A stretch of 64,000 nucleotides of DNA. Origin: Ascaris suum (lineage: Eukaryota > Nematoda > Chromadorea > Rhabditida > Ascarididae). The first letter of the stretch is position 1; the number at the start of each line of letters is the position of its first letter. The translations under genes were made by a program, and so were the position numbers. The notes beneath the pieces were generated by a model that worked only from the letters and a program-made list of their open reading frames with translations, was not told the origin of the DNA and made no database searches. The stretch spans positions 1,391,501 to 1,455,500 of the forward strand of contig CM024183.1 in NCBI GenBank assembly GCA_013433145.1, given 5' to 3'. Below, piece after piece: positions 13,818 through 26,000 of the stretch.

Positions 13818-15632
13818 TATTTAATGAGATGCACATATAATTTCATTTAAATACCTGCTCATAAAAGCGTCATACCTTTAAATTATTGTCGCTTACCTAT
13901 CTCTGATCACATAGCCACTGACTTTCCATCCGTCCTTTTTAAATGATTAAAAAAATCTTTAAGCTAGCGGTGATATTATCTCGTTGCGCTTTTTAGTTTT
14001 CATTATCCCCACAATGAAGGGTTTTTACTATACGTTTGCAGCAAAAAAAAAGAGAAAATCCGCATATTATATAAATAGGTGTTTTGTATAAATATTTGCT
14101 TACCTGTCCACGTTTTCTTAACGCATCTGTATTCACTAAAAGGGTTTACAAGCTTTATTGCAAATAAAATCTCCATGAATACCTTTTTGTGAAATTAAAA
14201 GAAGATAGGCTCATGTTGTTTATAATTCTGGTCATTTTGGAGATATTTTCGAATTTCGTTTTCTTTGTTCTATTTGCCATTCTCATGCGAATTGGTGTCT
14301 TTCATATTATCGTTGCAATGTTCCCTGTTCGTTTCATTAGGTGAATTTGATTTATATTCATTGACGCTCACAGCATGTAGCCAGACAAATGACCTCAATG
14401 AGTAAAATTTGCGCGTTGTACGGCCGATGCGCTTTCCTGAATTCCGAATTTCGATGCCCATCTGCTTCTTTATTAAATCTATTTGAAGGTGAATGTTGAT
14501 GGCATATATATGAAATGGGAGAAAATATTGATTTAATGATAATTCTTTTGAGAACTGATAATAATGATATGAATGAAGAGATGAGATGCTTATTTCCAAA
14601 AAAAAAAAAAATTTCTTTATCGATCGCATCTGTGAAAATTTTTGCGCAAATTTCATATTAAAAAAAAATTTTTTTTCTTCCATAATGAAAGAGTTGCAAA
14701 ACACAATCGTTCTCCTTCGTTAAACCTCTCACCTGCTCTCTTCCCTCCTTCCTTCTTCCCGCCTACTCGGGCAAATCCTACCTTGAAAAATCTTCCACCT
14801 TATTTATTAATGGATAATTTTTTTAAAAAAAATTCCTTCATAGAATCATTTTGTCTAGTCAAGGCTATAGCAAAAAAAAGAAGATGATATTTTTTTGTGT
14901 TTCATTCATCTCAAGGTTGAATAATAATTCCACTCTCAACGATGCTATATCGTCTTCATCAATTTTTTTTTTCTTCAAAGTGATTTCTAAACGAATATTC
15001 TAGACGAATTTGCATATTATTTATGCCGTTCTTTTATCATTATAATGTAAAATATCATTACAATGTTTAAAAAAAAGTGTTTATGTGTATCGTTCATTTC
15101 ATTAAATATCAAAATATCATCACAACATTATAATATTCCATCTCGAAAAGTACTTTTCTATTTCTTTTTGATTAATTATATTTCTTTATGCTTATTCGTC
15201 TCAATTTAGTGTTTTCTCGATTTCTTCTCTCTATGCAAAAATTTACAAAGTAAAATTTTTATTTATTTTATTCTCGACTATAGATCGCTTTTCCTAATTG
15301 ATTCTTTAAAAAAAAAAATTTTTTTTTTTTTGAAATATATGTCATACATTATTTTTCTCATAGTCTTAGTCACTATTTTTGGCTATTTTTTCTATCTTTT
15401 TTTTCAAAATTTTGTAGTAATATTTGTAGTAACTTGTAGTAAACAATAAAAAGGCTTTTTGTTATTTTCTTTGACTATTAGTGAAAACGTTTTAAAAGTT
15501 AGTAATATACAAACTGAAATTTAATATTTTCTAAAGTATGCTTTATGAATTGCCGACCGACCTAATATTTAATGTGCTATTTATATGGGCGGTAATTAAT
15601 TGATGATATATAAAATTCAAAAATCCACTCAC

Positions 15633-15768
15633 CTGTAAAGTGGCGTCTCTCTCATATATAATTGCAACATTTGCCGATATGTCTTTTCTTCGATCATTCC
15701 GTAGATCGTTTGCAATGTATTCACTTCCACGAAATTTCAACTCATTTACATACGTTTGTCTCAAAGAC
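15633..15768 (-). other. Exon-like segment on the minus strand, product unknown
   Basis: A pyrimidine-rich acceptor (CTTTTTTCCCCACTAG) precedes 136 bases with just one open frame of 45 codons, ending in a consensus donor CAG|GTGAGT. The translation contains ELKFRGSEYIANDL, which loosely resembles the start of a laminin-G domain; the resemblance is weak. No compatible neighbouring exons were found, and the plus strand is also open here, so this stays a candidate only. Confidence 0.25.
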
Positions 15769-17090
15769 CTAGTGGGGAAAAAAGGGATCAAAGCGCTAGT
15801 CCTTCCTCCTCCTCCTCCTCCTCCTCTCCTTCCACTCCCCTTCCCCCTCGTTTCCTCGCCCATTTTTCCAAAAAAAAATTTTTTTTTTCGTAGCAAAGTT
15901 CTATTCGTTATCTTATTTTATTTTCAAATTGGCTACTTTTATATCTATATGCTTCTTTTCAATATTCTATTTGGCTATTAAAAATTATAAATTTAACGTA
16001 ACGACTGATCTCTTTCGAGTAATTTTCGAATTGAAGACTGTTTTAAAGACACTTCTGTCTAAATAAAATTGAAGTTTTGTGATTAAATATATGTATTGCT
16101 TAGTGTGGCGTTAAGTATTTATATCTTTAAGTACCAACAATTAGCATATTAATGATGTCCGAGTTGATAGATGTACCATCGGTCATTCATTAATACCAAA
16201 ATCAAGTTAGTTAAGGAAATATTTATTGCTTAGCGCCTAGTAAAATCCGAGAATGGTTAGTGGCTCTAAAACGAAACATCCCATAATGTCCTCCCTCTTC
16301 AACCTCATCTCATTCACCACCTGATTTGGAGCACTAATTAATATATGATTATGAAAACGGCAGCATTCACCTCTTGGAACATTTTTCCCCCTCATATTTT
16401 ATTGAAATACACTAATTGACTCAATGGAGAAAGAAATTTTATTCATAAAAATGCAAAAAAAACTGAAATTTGAATATTAAAAAAAACCAAAAATGACCAA
16501 CTTTAAAGAATTTAATTTTGGGAGGAGAAGTCGATTATTTTGAAGGTCATCAATCATTTTATCGATGTGACATTTATAGTACCCCTAGCGTATTCATTGA
16601 TGATCATCACAAAAAAAAAATTGATGCGAGAGCCATAGATGAGTCTAGTCATATTCATTTGATTTTCAAAGTTGGAACTTGAACTTGATCTTGAACTTCA
16701 TGTTGAAATGTCACGAATTCAATGCTATCTCAAAGATAGTCGAATTTTGCGTTTTTTCGCTCCCATCTGCTAGTTCGGGAACTTTTTCGCCTGGTGACAA
16801 TTTTTTTGTAGACGGAAGACAACGATTCAGAAATTGACCCCCATGACCTAAAACTTTCCCTATTGACTCCGATTAGCGGAGAGTATATTCGGCCCCTTTT
16901 TAATACTTGATGAAGTTTTTCATCAAAACTTCCGTCGTAGAAATTCTGGTAAATGTTGTTTCTATATGAAAAGATAGGTCAGTACATCCGTTGCAAATCT
17001 CTCTTCTTTTCACATATTCTTTTCATCGATTATATCAAATTTGCGCACATCTTCGTAAGCATAAATTCAAACACAGACACAGACATACGC

Positions 17091-17095
17091 ATACA

Positions 17096-17127
<32 letters not shown>

Positions 17128-17192
17128 CATACATACATACATACATACATACATACATACATACATACATACATACATACATACATACATAC
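17091..17192. repeat. (ATAC)n tetranucleotide microsatellite
   Basis: About 25 ATAC units with one two-base slip (CATATAC) near 17122-17128. Confidence 0.98.
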
Positions 17193-17583
17193 AGAGACAC
17201 AAAAATTCGTAAGCAAGCAATAGTGCATTACATTAATTTTTACATATCAATGAGTATTTTAATATGCTTCAATGTTTGCGGTATGTTTGTGCTAATACAC
17301 ACTCGTATCGTTTCACGTTATATGACCTTTCTATTTACTAATTAATCGCGTTACTTTACTTAATTTTCCATTCAACAGTCATTCTTTCCCATAAAATTCA
17401 TCTACGATGAAAGTTTTTTGATGTCCTTTGTTTTTAGTTCGGTTTTATTTGCATTTCTATTTTCATAAAACTTTGCATCTTGGAAATTTTTCTTATAGAT
17501 ATTAGATTTTTTTTTTTTTGCGAATGATGACTATAATTTTTCGATCACTAATGTAAGGGCAAAGAATTTTTTTTAAATATGGA

Positions 17584-17655
17584 TTTGTCTGAGCGTCTGA
17601 GAGAATGTTTGTCTGAGCGTCTGGCCTATGGTTTGTTTGAGCGTCTGAGAGGTTT
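17584..17655. repeat. Three-copy minisatellite, 24-bp unit
   Basis: Three units start at 17584, 17608 and 17632, each built on TTTGTCTGAGCGTCTG with variable ends. Confidence 0.85.
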
Positions 17656-19428
17656 GCTCACCTGAAGAGTAGACGATGCCACTAACAGGTATATTCGATA
17701 TCTTCCCTGAGAGGGCGAAATCGAAAGTCGACTATTATTTTCAGTCGACAGTGATTCAATGCACAGATTTCCGTTTTCTAACATCAAAACTTTGTCGTTG
17801 TCTTTCTTTAACCCTCTCTTCATATTGTGCTATACCTCATCATCATTGATGAATTCCGCCAGGAACTTTAAATCCACGCTGATCACAGTTTCGCTCTTTT
17901 TATTACCCCCCCTCTCTCTCTCTCCTCTCTCTCTGTCCGTCTTTTTTCGCGTCATTTTATGATCAGCAATCTAGCTATATGCCGTTAGGCGATCTTTTCA
18001 CTGTCTATTCAAATTTACATTTATATATCCGGGAAGGTATTCAAACAAGAAGCAATGATGGCGTTCTGCTCTGTTTATGCAACAACGTTCATGACTACGC
18101 ACTCATTTGTGCTGCTTTTCTGCATCGTTTTTTTTTCGGTCACCTCATATAGACTCGACACCTGGAAAACCGTGCTCTTGAACTTTGTCGCTGTCTCCCT
18201 CTTTCTCTCTCCCTCTCTCTCTTTCTTTCTCTCTTTACATCAGGACAACTTCTATCATCGTTCCGTCTTGTTTCCCATGATCGATGCTCGATTCCATTGA
18301 ACTGAAGTTTTACATCAACACAATTTTCGATAGGACGCCAATCCACACATATCCGGTTTCGGTTTCGACCGGTTAGTTGACCATCGACGGGCAAATGACC
18401 GCCATTACAGCATAATACACGTTTTTGCGCTCGTTTTCTGTGACAGCTGGTGCGTAGCAATACTGCAATAGACGTCATCAACGAAACGAATCCCCCGTCT
18501 TTGAATTCACTGACCAGTTCCGTTTGAAGTTCACTTAAGCGCGTTATTTTTTATTCATGTTGTGTGCATATGTGCAAATGTTGAGTGACGTGTTTGTCGA
18601 TTACATATTTGCCATCTACCAATAATATCTGCGCTATATTCATCGTCAGGCATCTATCTATTCCTCTCGATAGCCTTCAGGTCTCTTTTTATTTATTTCT
18701 TTCGTTTTGATTCGCATAGGTGGCAATTAAACTTGTGTGTGTTTTTTTAATTGTTGATGGGAACAATTATTACCGAATAGCATTTTGCATATTATTATTT
18801 ATCGGAATGTGTTTAGCATTTTGCATATGTTCAATCATTAGAAAGCTTGTTATGAGCTTAATGCTTTAATCGCTCCAAGATTGGTCGCAGTGCTTAAAAA
18901 ATCGCCTCGCCCATTTCGAGACAAAGCATGGAATTTTTACGTAAAATTGAATGATTTTCGGATGGTTGCCTATTTAGCTTTCGACGCTTTAGTTGTATAC
19001 TTTGATTCGTCATATACCTTAATATCCTAGCCTGATTTCTTTCTGCTTCATTCATTTTCATTGGTTGGGAGAGGGCGAGGGGGAGGGGAGGCTTTCGGTG
19101 GAAATACCGCAGCAATAGCTTAATAATAAAACTGTTGTTATAGTATCCGCTTCTTTTTTATTACTGAGTAGTAAATATTATTTCCTAATTGCTTAAAAGT
19201 ATAAAAAATAGTTGTGTCTTACAAATTTATTCTTTATTACCGGAACAACGATTGTCAAAAATATATCGAGATTTCAGAACTTATAGAAAAATTCTGCCTC
19301 AAATGGTGATAACAAGAAGCAACAAGGATTCGATCGGCACATTTTGACTATATTTTTAATCAATTTAAAGATGAGAGCGTAGAAAAATATTGCACGAAAA
19401 ACATTTGCTGATATGTTTTGAGATGTAA

Positions 19429-19612
19429 ATGGATAATTACCTGTACGGTGATTGGTGCACATCCTTCAAGGAGGATTTCAACGGCATCAAGATAGTACTG
19501 CATACCTTGAACTGTGATGACTACAGCTGTTATGTCACCGGGAGATTCAATCCTGTGGCAGTTCTGATGTGTTTCCAAGGCGATTTCATAAAGTTTTCCA
19601 TGGTGTCGTAAC
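19429..19612. other. Stretch open on both strands, possible exon or coding relic
   Basis: On the plus strand, an ATG at 19429 opens 60 codons (YLYGDWCTSF...), then two in-frame stops, then a second open block in the same frame from 19657 (MDMADRLLSRSL...), as in a decayed gene. On the minus strand, 19612-19441 is open for 57 codons (YEIALETHQNCHRI...) between an AAAG acceptor and a CAG|GTAATT donor. Base composition is more gene-like than the surroundings. I cannot say which strand was coding, and recognise no family. Confidence 0.2.
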
Positions 19613-19855
19613 CTTTAGGATAGTGGGCAAATCAAGACGCTCTACCAAAAACGGTAATGGATATGGCTGACCGACTTCTTAGTCGTTCACTTCCCCGCAT
19701 CAAATTGATCCTCATAAAACAATCACTAGCAGGTTTAGATAAGGAGTCAATGGCGTTCAATCTGCTTTTCAAACGTCGCCGACTTGTCTGATGACAAGAT
19801 CGAAGTGGATAGTCGTAGTTGAAAATATAATCGCAAATGTTACAGATTCATCCAT

Positions 19856-19969
<114 letters not shown>

Positions 19970-20969
19970 GTATTGTTGACTTATTTATGAAATCAATTTT
20001 AAAGGAAATATTAACCATTTTTTTAAAATTTTAACGTGAGGAAGTACCACTACGAAGAAGAGAAATTGTGTCATAAAATATTATTGTTGTAACGCAGCGA
20101 CTCTATGCGTTGATAAAATATATTTTTAGTTAATTACTAAAACATTTTACTTTGTTGTTTTTTCTTTGTAATAGATCTAAGCACGAGCGATTTATCATAT
20201 TTTAACAACTCTCTATTAGTAATCGGTTTTCCTCAGTGATTTCCCATTCGTTCATTGATCTCTATAGCCAATGTTGCAATAAATGCAATTGCTCCATACT
20301 TTCACTCATTTCAGATGAATAGATGATTGATTGGTATCTTAAAGGAAACAACTGTTGATCAAGACTGTCGAACAGAATTTAATTAAAATATGCAAATTTA
20401 GTTGTCAAGGCTTTAGAAAGAACTCGATCAACTTAGCATTAATTGATTATACAAATATAAGGATAGACGGATATACGTTGATGTTTGTATGAACATTAGC
20501 AATTGCGATCAGTTCTTAAACAATTTATTATGGTTTCTATAATTTCTATAGAAGAATATTATATTGTTCAAAATAGGCAACTTTACAGACATGTGAAGCA
20601 ATTATCGAATCGATCTCGAATGATTTCTTTGTATTTATAAATTCATATTCAAATATTCTTTCGAACTTCCTCGAAAATTTGCATAAACTTATGCTGATTT
20701 ATTTTCTTTAACTACGCCCGAGTGTGCATTTCGCTTTGATTTATGATATAGAAGGCGCTTTTATTAGTCGATCATTATGAAACAAATTGTCGCACACCTG
20801 TCGATGCTCTCGACTCGCCTTTGTTCCCATTCCAACCTCAATGTCCGCCGTTTCGTTGATCCGCTTTACTGCTGTCGTCAGTCACGCATGACTGATCAAA
20901 CTTGTGATCAGTGTTTCCTCTGATGGGATGTGTGATTGTCTGAGATTATCACTGCTAAACCAGCTATGC

Positions 20970-21084
20970 GACAATTGCGCCTCTATAAGTTCGCCTACAA
21001 GCGCAAAAAATGTTAGCTGAGCCTAAGTATGAGCGCAACAGCTAAACTTAAGATTGGCGACCACCTATTAGAGGCGCATTTGTC
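20970..21084. repeat. Foldback element, about 115 bp
   Basis: Ends GACAATTGCGCCTCTA (20970-20985) and TAGAGGCGCATTTGTC (21069-21084) are inverted repeats matching at 15 of 16 positions. Weaker complementarity continues inward (GTTAGCTGAG near 21012 against CAGCTAAAC near 21039). Size and form suggest a MITE-like remnant or a structured RNA. Confidence 0.7.
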
Positions 21085-21906
21085 AGGGGCAAGATTGTCC
21101 CAGGACCGCTTTGTCACCTTATTGAGCAATTCGTTTTCGCGATACGCTAAAAACAATTAAATATGGTATTAGACAAATTTCTAATGCATTAAAATATCAT
21201 ATCTATCATTCCAACGTCGATCGCATACAAGGCTTACCTGTCTCCTTCTCATATATCTTAAATCCTAGCAGTTTATGACGTCAACTTTCCTGGCATTGTT
21301 TTGTAAGCTCGTTAGTTATTTGATCGCTAATTATCATACCTGATTTCATCTTGAACTTTCAAATCCTATCTTACGGTGAAGTTTGTCAAGAATTACACAG
21401 TTTTTGAGAGTATTTGAGTTCCACTTTGCTATTGATCGACTCTTATTTAACGCATTTTTTGGAGTATAATTCTTTATGGAATTACTTTCTTCTTCTTAGG
21501 TGCTTCAACCTATACCCTCACCACAAATGTCTCGTGACACTAAGCTGGTCTTAAATTATATCATATGTGACGCTTGATCTCATTTATATGAAGGTAACTA
21601 ATAATTGTAACAGTTATTGAGATCGATGATGGAGAGCCTTGATGAGATTCTAAAATATTTGCAGCCACTAACTTTTTAATGAGTTGAAAATAAAATTTCT
21701 CATAATTGTCACAACTTTACAGTTGACAAATAAGCAGAAATAGTTATTCAAAAACTTTGTCCACTCTTAGGACTTTCTCCTTTCATTTAAGTCTCTGGTG
21801 GACAATTTTTTTCAACCAATTTAAAATATTCTTTTGCAAGTTTTTTCTGCAAAAATACATTATGAGGACGCTCTATCTGTACTTGTGTGTGTCTAAGTGT
21901 ATGTAG

Positions 21907-21907
<1 letters not shown>

Positions 21908-21943
<36 letters not shown>
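21908..21943. repeat. (TCTG)n microsatellite
   Basis: About nine TCTG units about 1 kb upstream of the bZIP start codon. Confidence 0.95.
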
Positions 21944-21945
<2 letters not shown>

Positions 21946-23000
21946 ACAACTTGAGATAACGTGAACGAAAGAGTAAAATAGCTTACAATCTTCTGTATTA
22001 GGTAGATTTCTATCCGGAAACTGCTGAATTTAATGGTAATGACTTCACAAGTTTAATGTTATAGGATAACCTTTTTTCACGTTGATCCATTGACTCGGAA
22101 AAGAGTTCTGCCATTTAAAGAGACCAGAAAGAAGTTTCCACGTGATTTTACGCATTTTCGAGTTTCATTCTATGCTCAATTCTCGTCAGATCGCAGAAAA
22201 GCGAATATTTTCGTAGAGAACTGTACGGCGCTCAGATTAGCTGAAATGAAACTTTGTATCGTATATTTGTCTTTTTGTTGGTAATTTGTGAAAGCGGTCG
22301 GTCTAACAAGCGAACGCAAGAGCCAATTTCTGCTGATACATTTCTGCATTTGTTTTCTTTTAACTCAATTCGTTCAATGATGATCGAGAAAGTTTTTAAA
22401 TTTTATAATTATTTATTGATTGATATTGATTGATTTATTTCTCCTGATTTATAATTTGCATAAAATTTTGTTTTGGTTTGTTAAACGATCTTTGCCGTCA
22501 ACTCTCTATCTCATATATGTAAAGGTAATTGTGTGTTTTTTCGCATTCGAAGGATCCGCCGCAAGTTGATTTCTTTATCGGATTTTAGCGTTAATGAGTC
22601 GCTGAAAAGCAATATCCGAGATCAATAAAGTTGATAAAAGGTTGGATTTGTTGAGTCTCACCAATATTTTTGCAAGCTGACATCAGTGTTGTGGTTGCAA
22701 ATCTTCCATAGAGTAAATGTGCAACGGCGCAAATATCTGATCACGGTGCACGCACACTTGTAGCATCATTTGTTTTGCATATATGTATCGGATGATTATG
22801 GTTTCATGACATTTGCGCTTCGGAAATTTACCTGCCCATCTAAGTGGTTTTCCCACCACCTGTGGAAAACCCACCATGGATCATATATCGAATGTTTATC
22901 CACCAAAAATTTTATTAATGGTGACTATCTACACGCTTCTATTTTGATATATATCAATGATTGAGGTCATTTTTGTTCATTAAATTTAGCGGTATTCGAA

Positions 23001-26000
23001 ATGGATATAGTGGGGGTGGATTCTTCGTCGAGTTCACGCTCATCACCCTCATCCGCCGGTATCAACATGTGCACGGTGGAGCATCGACCCGAAATGCTCG
23101 ACTCCTCAAATAGCTCCGAGGCATCCTCCTCACCGAATCCACTCCGCTCCGATTCAGCTTCTTCTCAACGAAGGTTTGTTTCTGTTTATTCCGATGCTTT
23201 TGTTTATTTCCACTTTTTTGAAAAAATTTTTGTGGTTGAAATGCAAATTACTGGAGTAAATCGTCTACTAATGGAAATTTGCACAGTTGCACTTGCAAAT
23301 TGCAATTTTTGCCGCGTCTAGTAGCGCCATATTATTTTAGAAATACCAAATTGCAGTGTTAATTTCATTCCAGTAAAAGTATTATATAAATCATTAATAG
23401 ATTATGAGTACTTTCAGGTCCTCAGGTGGTGAGAGCGTTAGAGATGAGGCATATTGGGAGAAACGAAGGAGAAACAATGACGCAGCGAAGAGATCACGAG
23501 AAAAACGCCGTATGAATGATATGGTTATCAGTTACATTCAAAATCACTTTATTTTCGATGACATTCGTTACTCGTCTAATTAATTCCTCACAACCAGCTT
23601 ATCACTGATATTTCGTGCAAATATCCTTCACAACGAAATTTTCTATTTTTGCAATCTTAGCGTAAAGTTTTGCAATCATTACATAGCGATGATGCAATTT
23701 AGTTTCATATCGAATCTACAACATTTTTATTTATGCATCATTTATATACACAAATAATATTTTGCATAGTTTCCAGTTGGGCGTTCCGGGAGTCCGGAAT
23801 CTGCTTCCCACCGATATCGTTACTGCATCCACTCTTTCAGCTTTTAAGCTGCGACTGAATCGTTTTGATGTGCACACTATTGTTGCACTTACATATTAAA
23901 TCTCTATTCGCCTTAATTGTTGTAGCTTTGCGAACATTTTGTTCGTTCTTGGTGCTTATACTTGTATACTTTTATATGTTTTCCCGCTTCCAGACGTTAA
24001 AATAAATAAATATTATGGTTGTCCTTTCGTTCTTAGTCGAATATGAGGATAATTTCAGGCAATGGAACAGAGGCTAATCGAGCTTGCCAAAGAGAACTCA
24101 CTATTAAAGAGTCGTCTGACTCAGCAACAACAATTGCAACAACGACAGCAGCAACAACCAACACCACCACCATCCTCTCTTGAAGTTCATGCACGCAATA
24201 TTCTAACGACAACAGTTCCACATGATTCGGTGATTGTGAGTGCACCTCGATTCGATACGCCATCATTACCTGCACCATCTATGACGGCATTCACCGAATT
24301 CGCTATACATCCCACCAATGGACCACCGTCTAAGTTGCCGGCAATGTTTCCAACACATCTATTCGCTCGTACACCATTGATCTCATCGAGTGCAACCGTA
24401 TCGCAAGCAACTAATACCCAACAATTACCTATGTTGCAAATATGTCACCTACAGGCGTCACTGCAATCGCAACAAGTAATATTTCTACGCCGCAAACCGT
24501 ATCGTTTACAGCATTTTGAAAATCCACCTCTATTCGAGAAATTAATTTCAACGGTTTGCTATTGCTTATAATACTCAAAACGGATATATTCTCAAGAGAA
24601 GAATGGAAAGAAATTTTTAATTTTTTTTTGTATAAGGTGGATATATTCGAACCGATAGATCATTATGATTTTCGCATTTTCTCAAAAATGATATCTATAA
24701 AAGTTGAGAGAGGTAATTAATGTGAGGGGCTTTTAAATAAGTGACTACGGTAATAGGATGTATTTGCGTTTAGATGCAGCTAAAACAAATTGAGATTATG
24801 ATGAATGAATTTAGGAGATATTAAGCTGAGGATACTTTATTAAAGCATTAGTAATTTTCTCGTCGAATATTGTAGATTAGTTAAATGATCGTTGATGATT
24901 TTTTTTTTCCACTTCAGCGTTTAAATAATTTATTTACTTTCATGAAATCGTAAGCAATTTGCTTTTGATTCTTCAAAGAAGAAAAAAATCATTCTTATCC
25001 TATAATTAGCGATGATATTTTCAATTAAAGATGATAAGGTGGATATATTGGAATTAACGACCGTCTATATTTGATTGAAAATTTTTAGCGTTGAATAGAT
25101 ATTCTCAAAGATTTTTCATCAATTTGAAAGTGTTGGGTATTTTTGTTGATAGCATCTCCTTCTCGAAAAAAAATAAACTCCTCAAGCAAGTAAAATCATC
25201 GCCTGAAAAAAAAAAAAGAAATTTCTAAAGGTACTCATATAAAATCGCCAACTATTTATTAAATCCTCAATGTTTTCAACTATAAAATCAACACTTATTT
25301 ATACCTATGCGGTCATTTTTTGTTTAATATTAATTTGCATATGATGTTGCTAATGTGCCTTGAAACTGCTTGTGATCATTACGCTTAATAAGAAAAAAAT
25401 TTAGTACGCTTCATTGCTTATCTCGACAGAATTTCTTACGGAAAGTGGGAGGAGGTGATATATACAGCAACGGATCGTTCCGTTATAGCAGACAATAAAA
25501 TTTGTTTTCCATTTTACCACTTATCAATTTCATCGATTCTCGAAATTTATTTCTTCTTCGTCGTTTATGATTTTGAATTATTTTAACTTTGAACACAACT
25601 TATAACTTCTTAATCATGCACATTTCATAACCTTAGACTTTTGAACCGAATATTTTTTTAACTTCGAAATTCATTTATGTTTTATCTGCTTCGAATTTTT
25701 TATTTGAATATTAGTTTCAAATTTTGACCGAATATTAAACACTAATTTGAATATTTAATTTGTCTGTTAATTGCATTACTTAAATATAATTGCATAAATA
25801 TTTATTAATTGAATTGGGAATTTCGCATTTAAGTTCGTATTAAAAGTGGGTTTTTTTTTTGGCATTGAAAACAGCAAATAATTGGACGTATTATACGCAT
25901 AAATTGATTTAAAAAATGATTAATCATTTATATAGATACTCAAAACCATACAGTTTCAGTATCGTACGCCATCAACAACGTTGATTTCGAGTGGGCGAGG

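Noticed and set aside
14270..14704. Minus-strand frame of 144 codons, with an exon-like part at about 14510-14390
   Set aside because: Low complexity at the start, no family match, and the exon-like part does not join in frame with the candidate exon at 15633-15768.
16953..17345. Thr-Tyr-Ile-His repeat frame of 130 codons
   Set aside because: Translation of the ATAC microsatellite.
18140..18481. Minus-strand frame of 113 codons
   Set aside because: Its 3' part is an Arg-Glu repeat from a TC-rich tract, and no neighbouring exon joins in frame; the rest is complex but unrecognised.
20777..20923. Plus-strand ATG frame of 48 codons
   Set aside because: Could be a small protein, but there is no homologue known to me and no splice or trans-splice signal close by.
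22683..22877. Minus-strand frame just upstream of the bZIP gene
   Set aside because: Possible splice sites but both strands are open and nothing is recognised.
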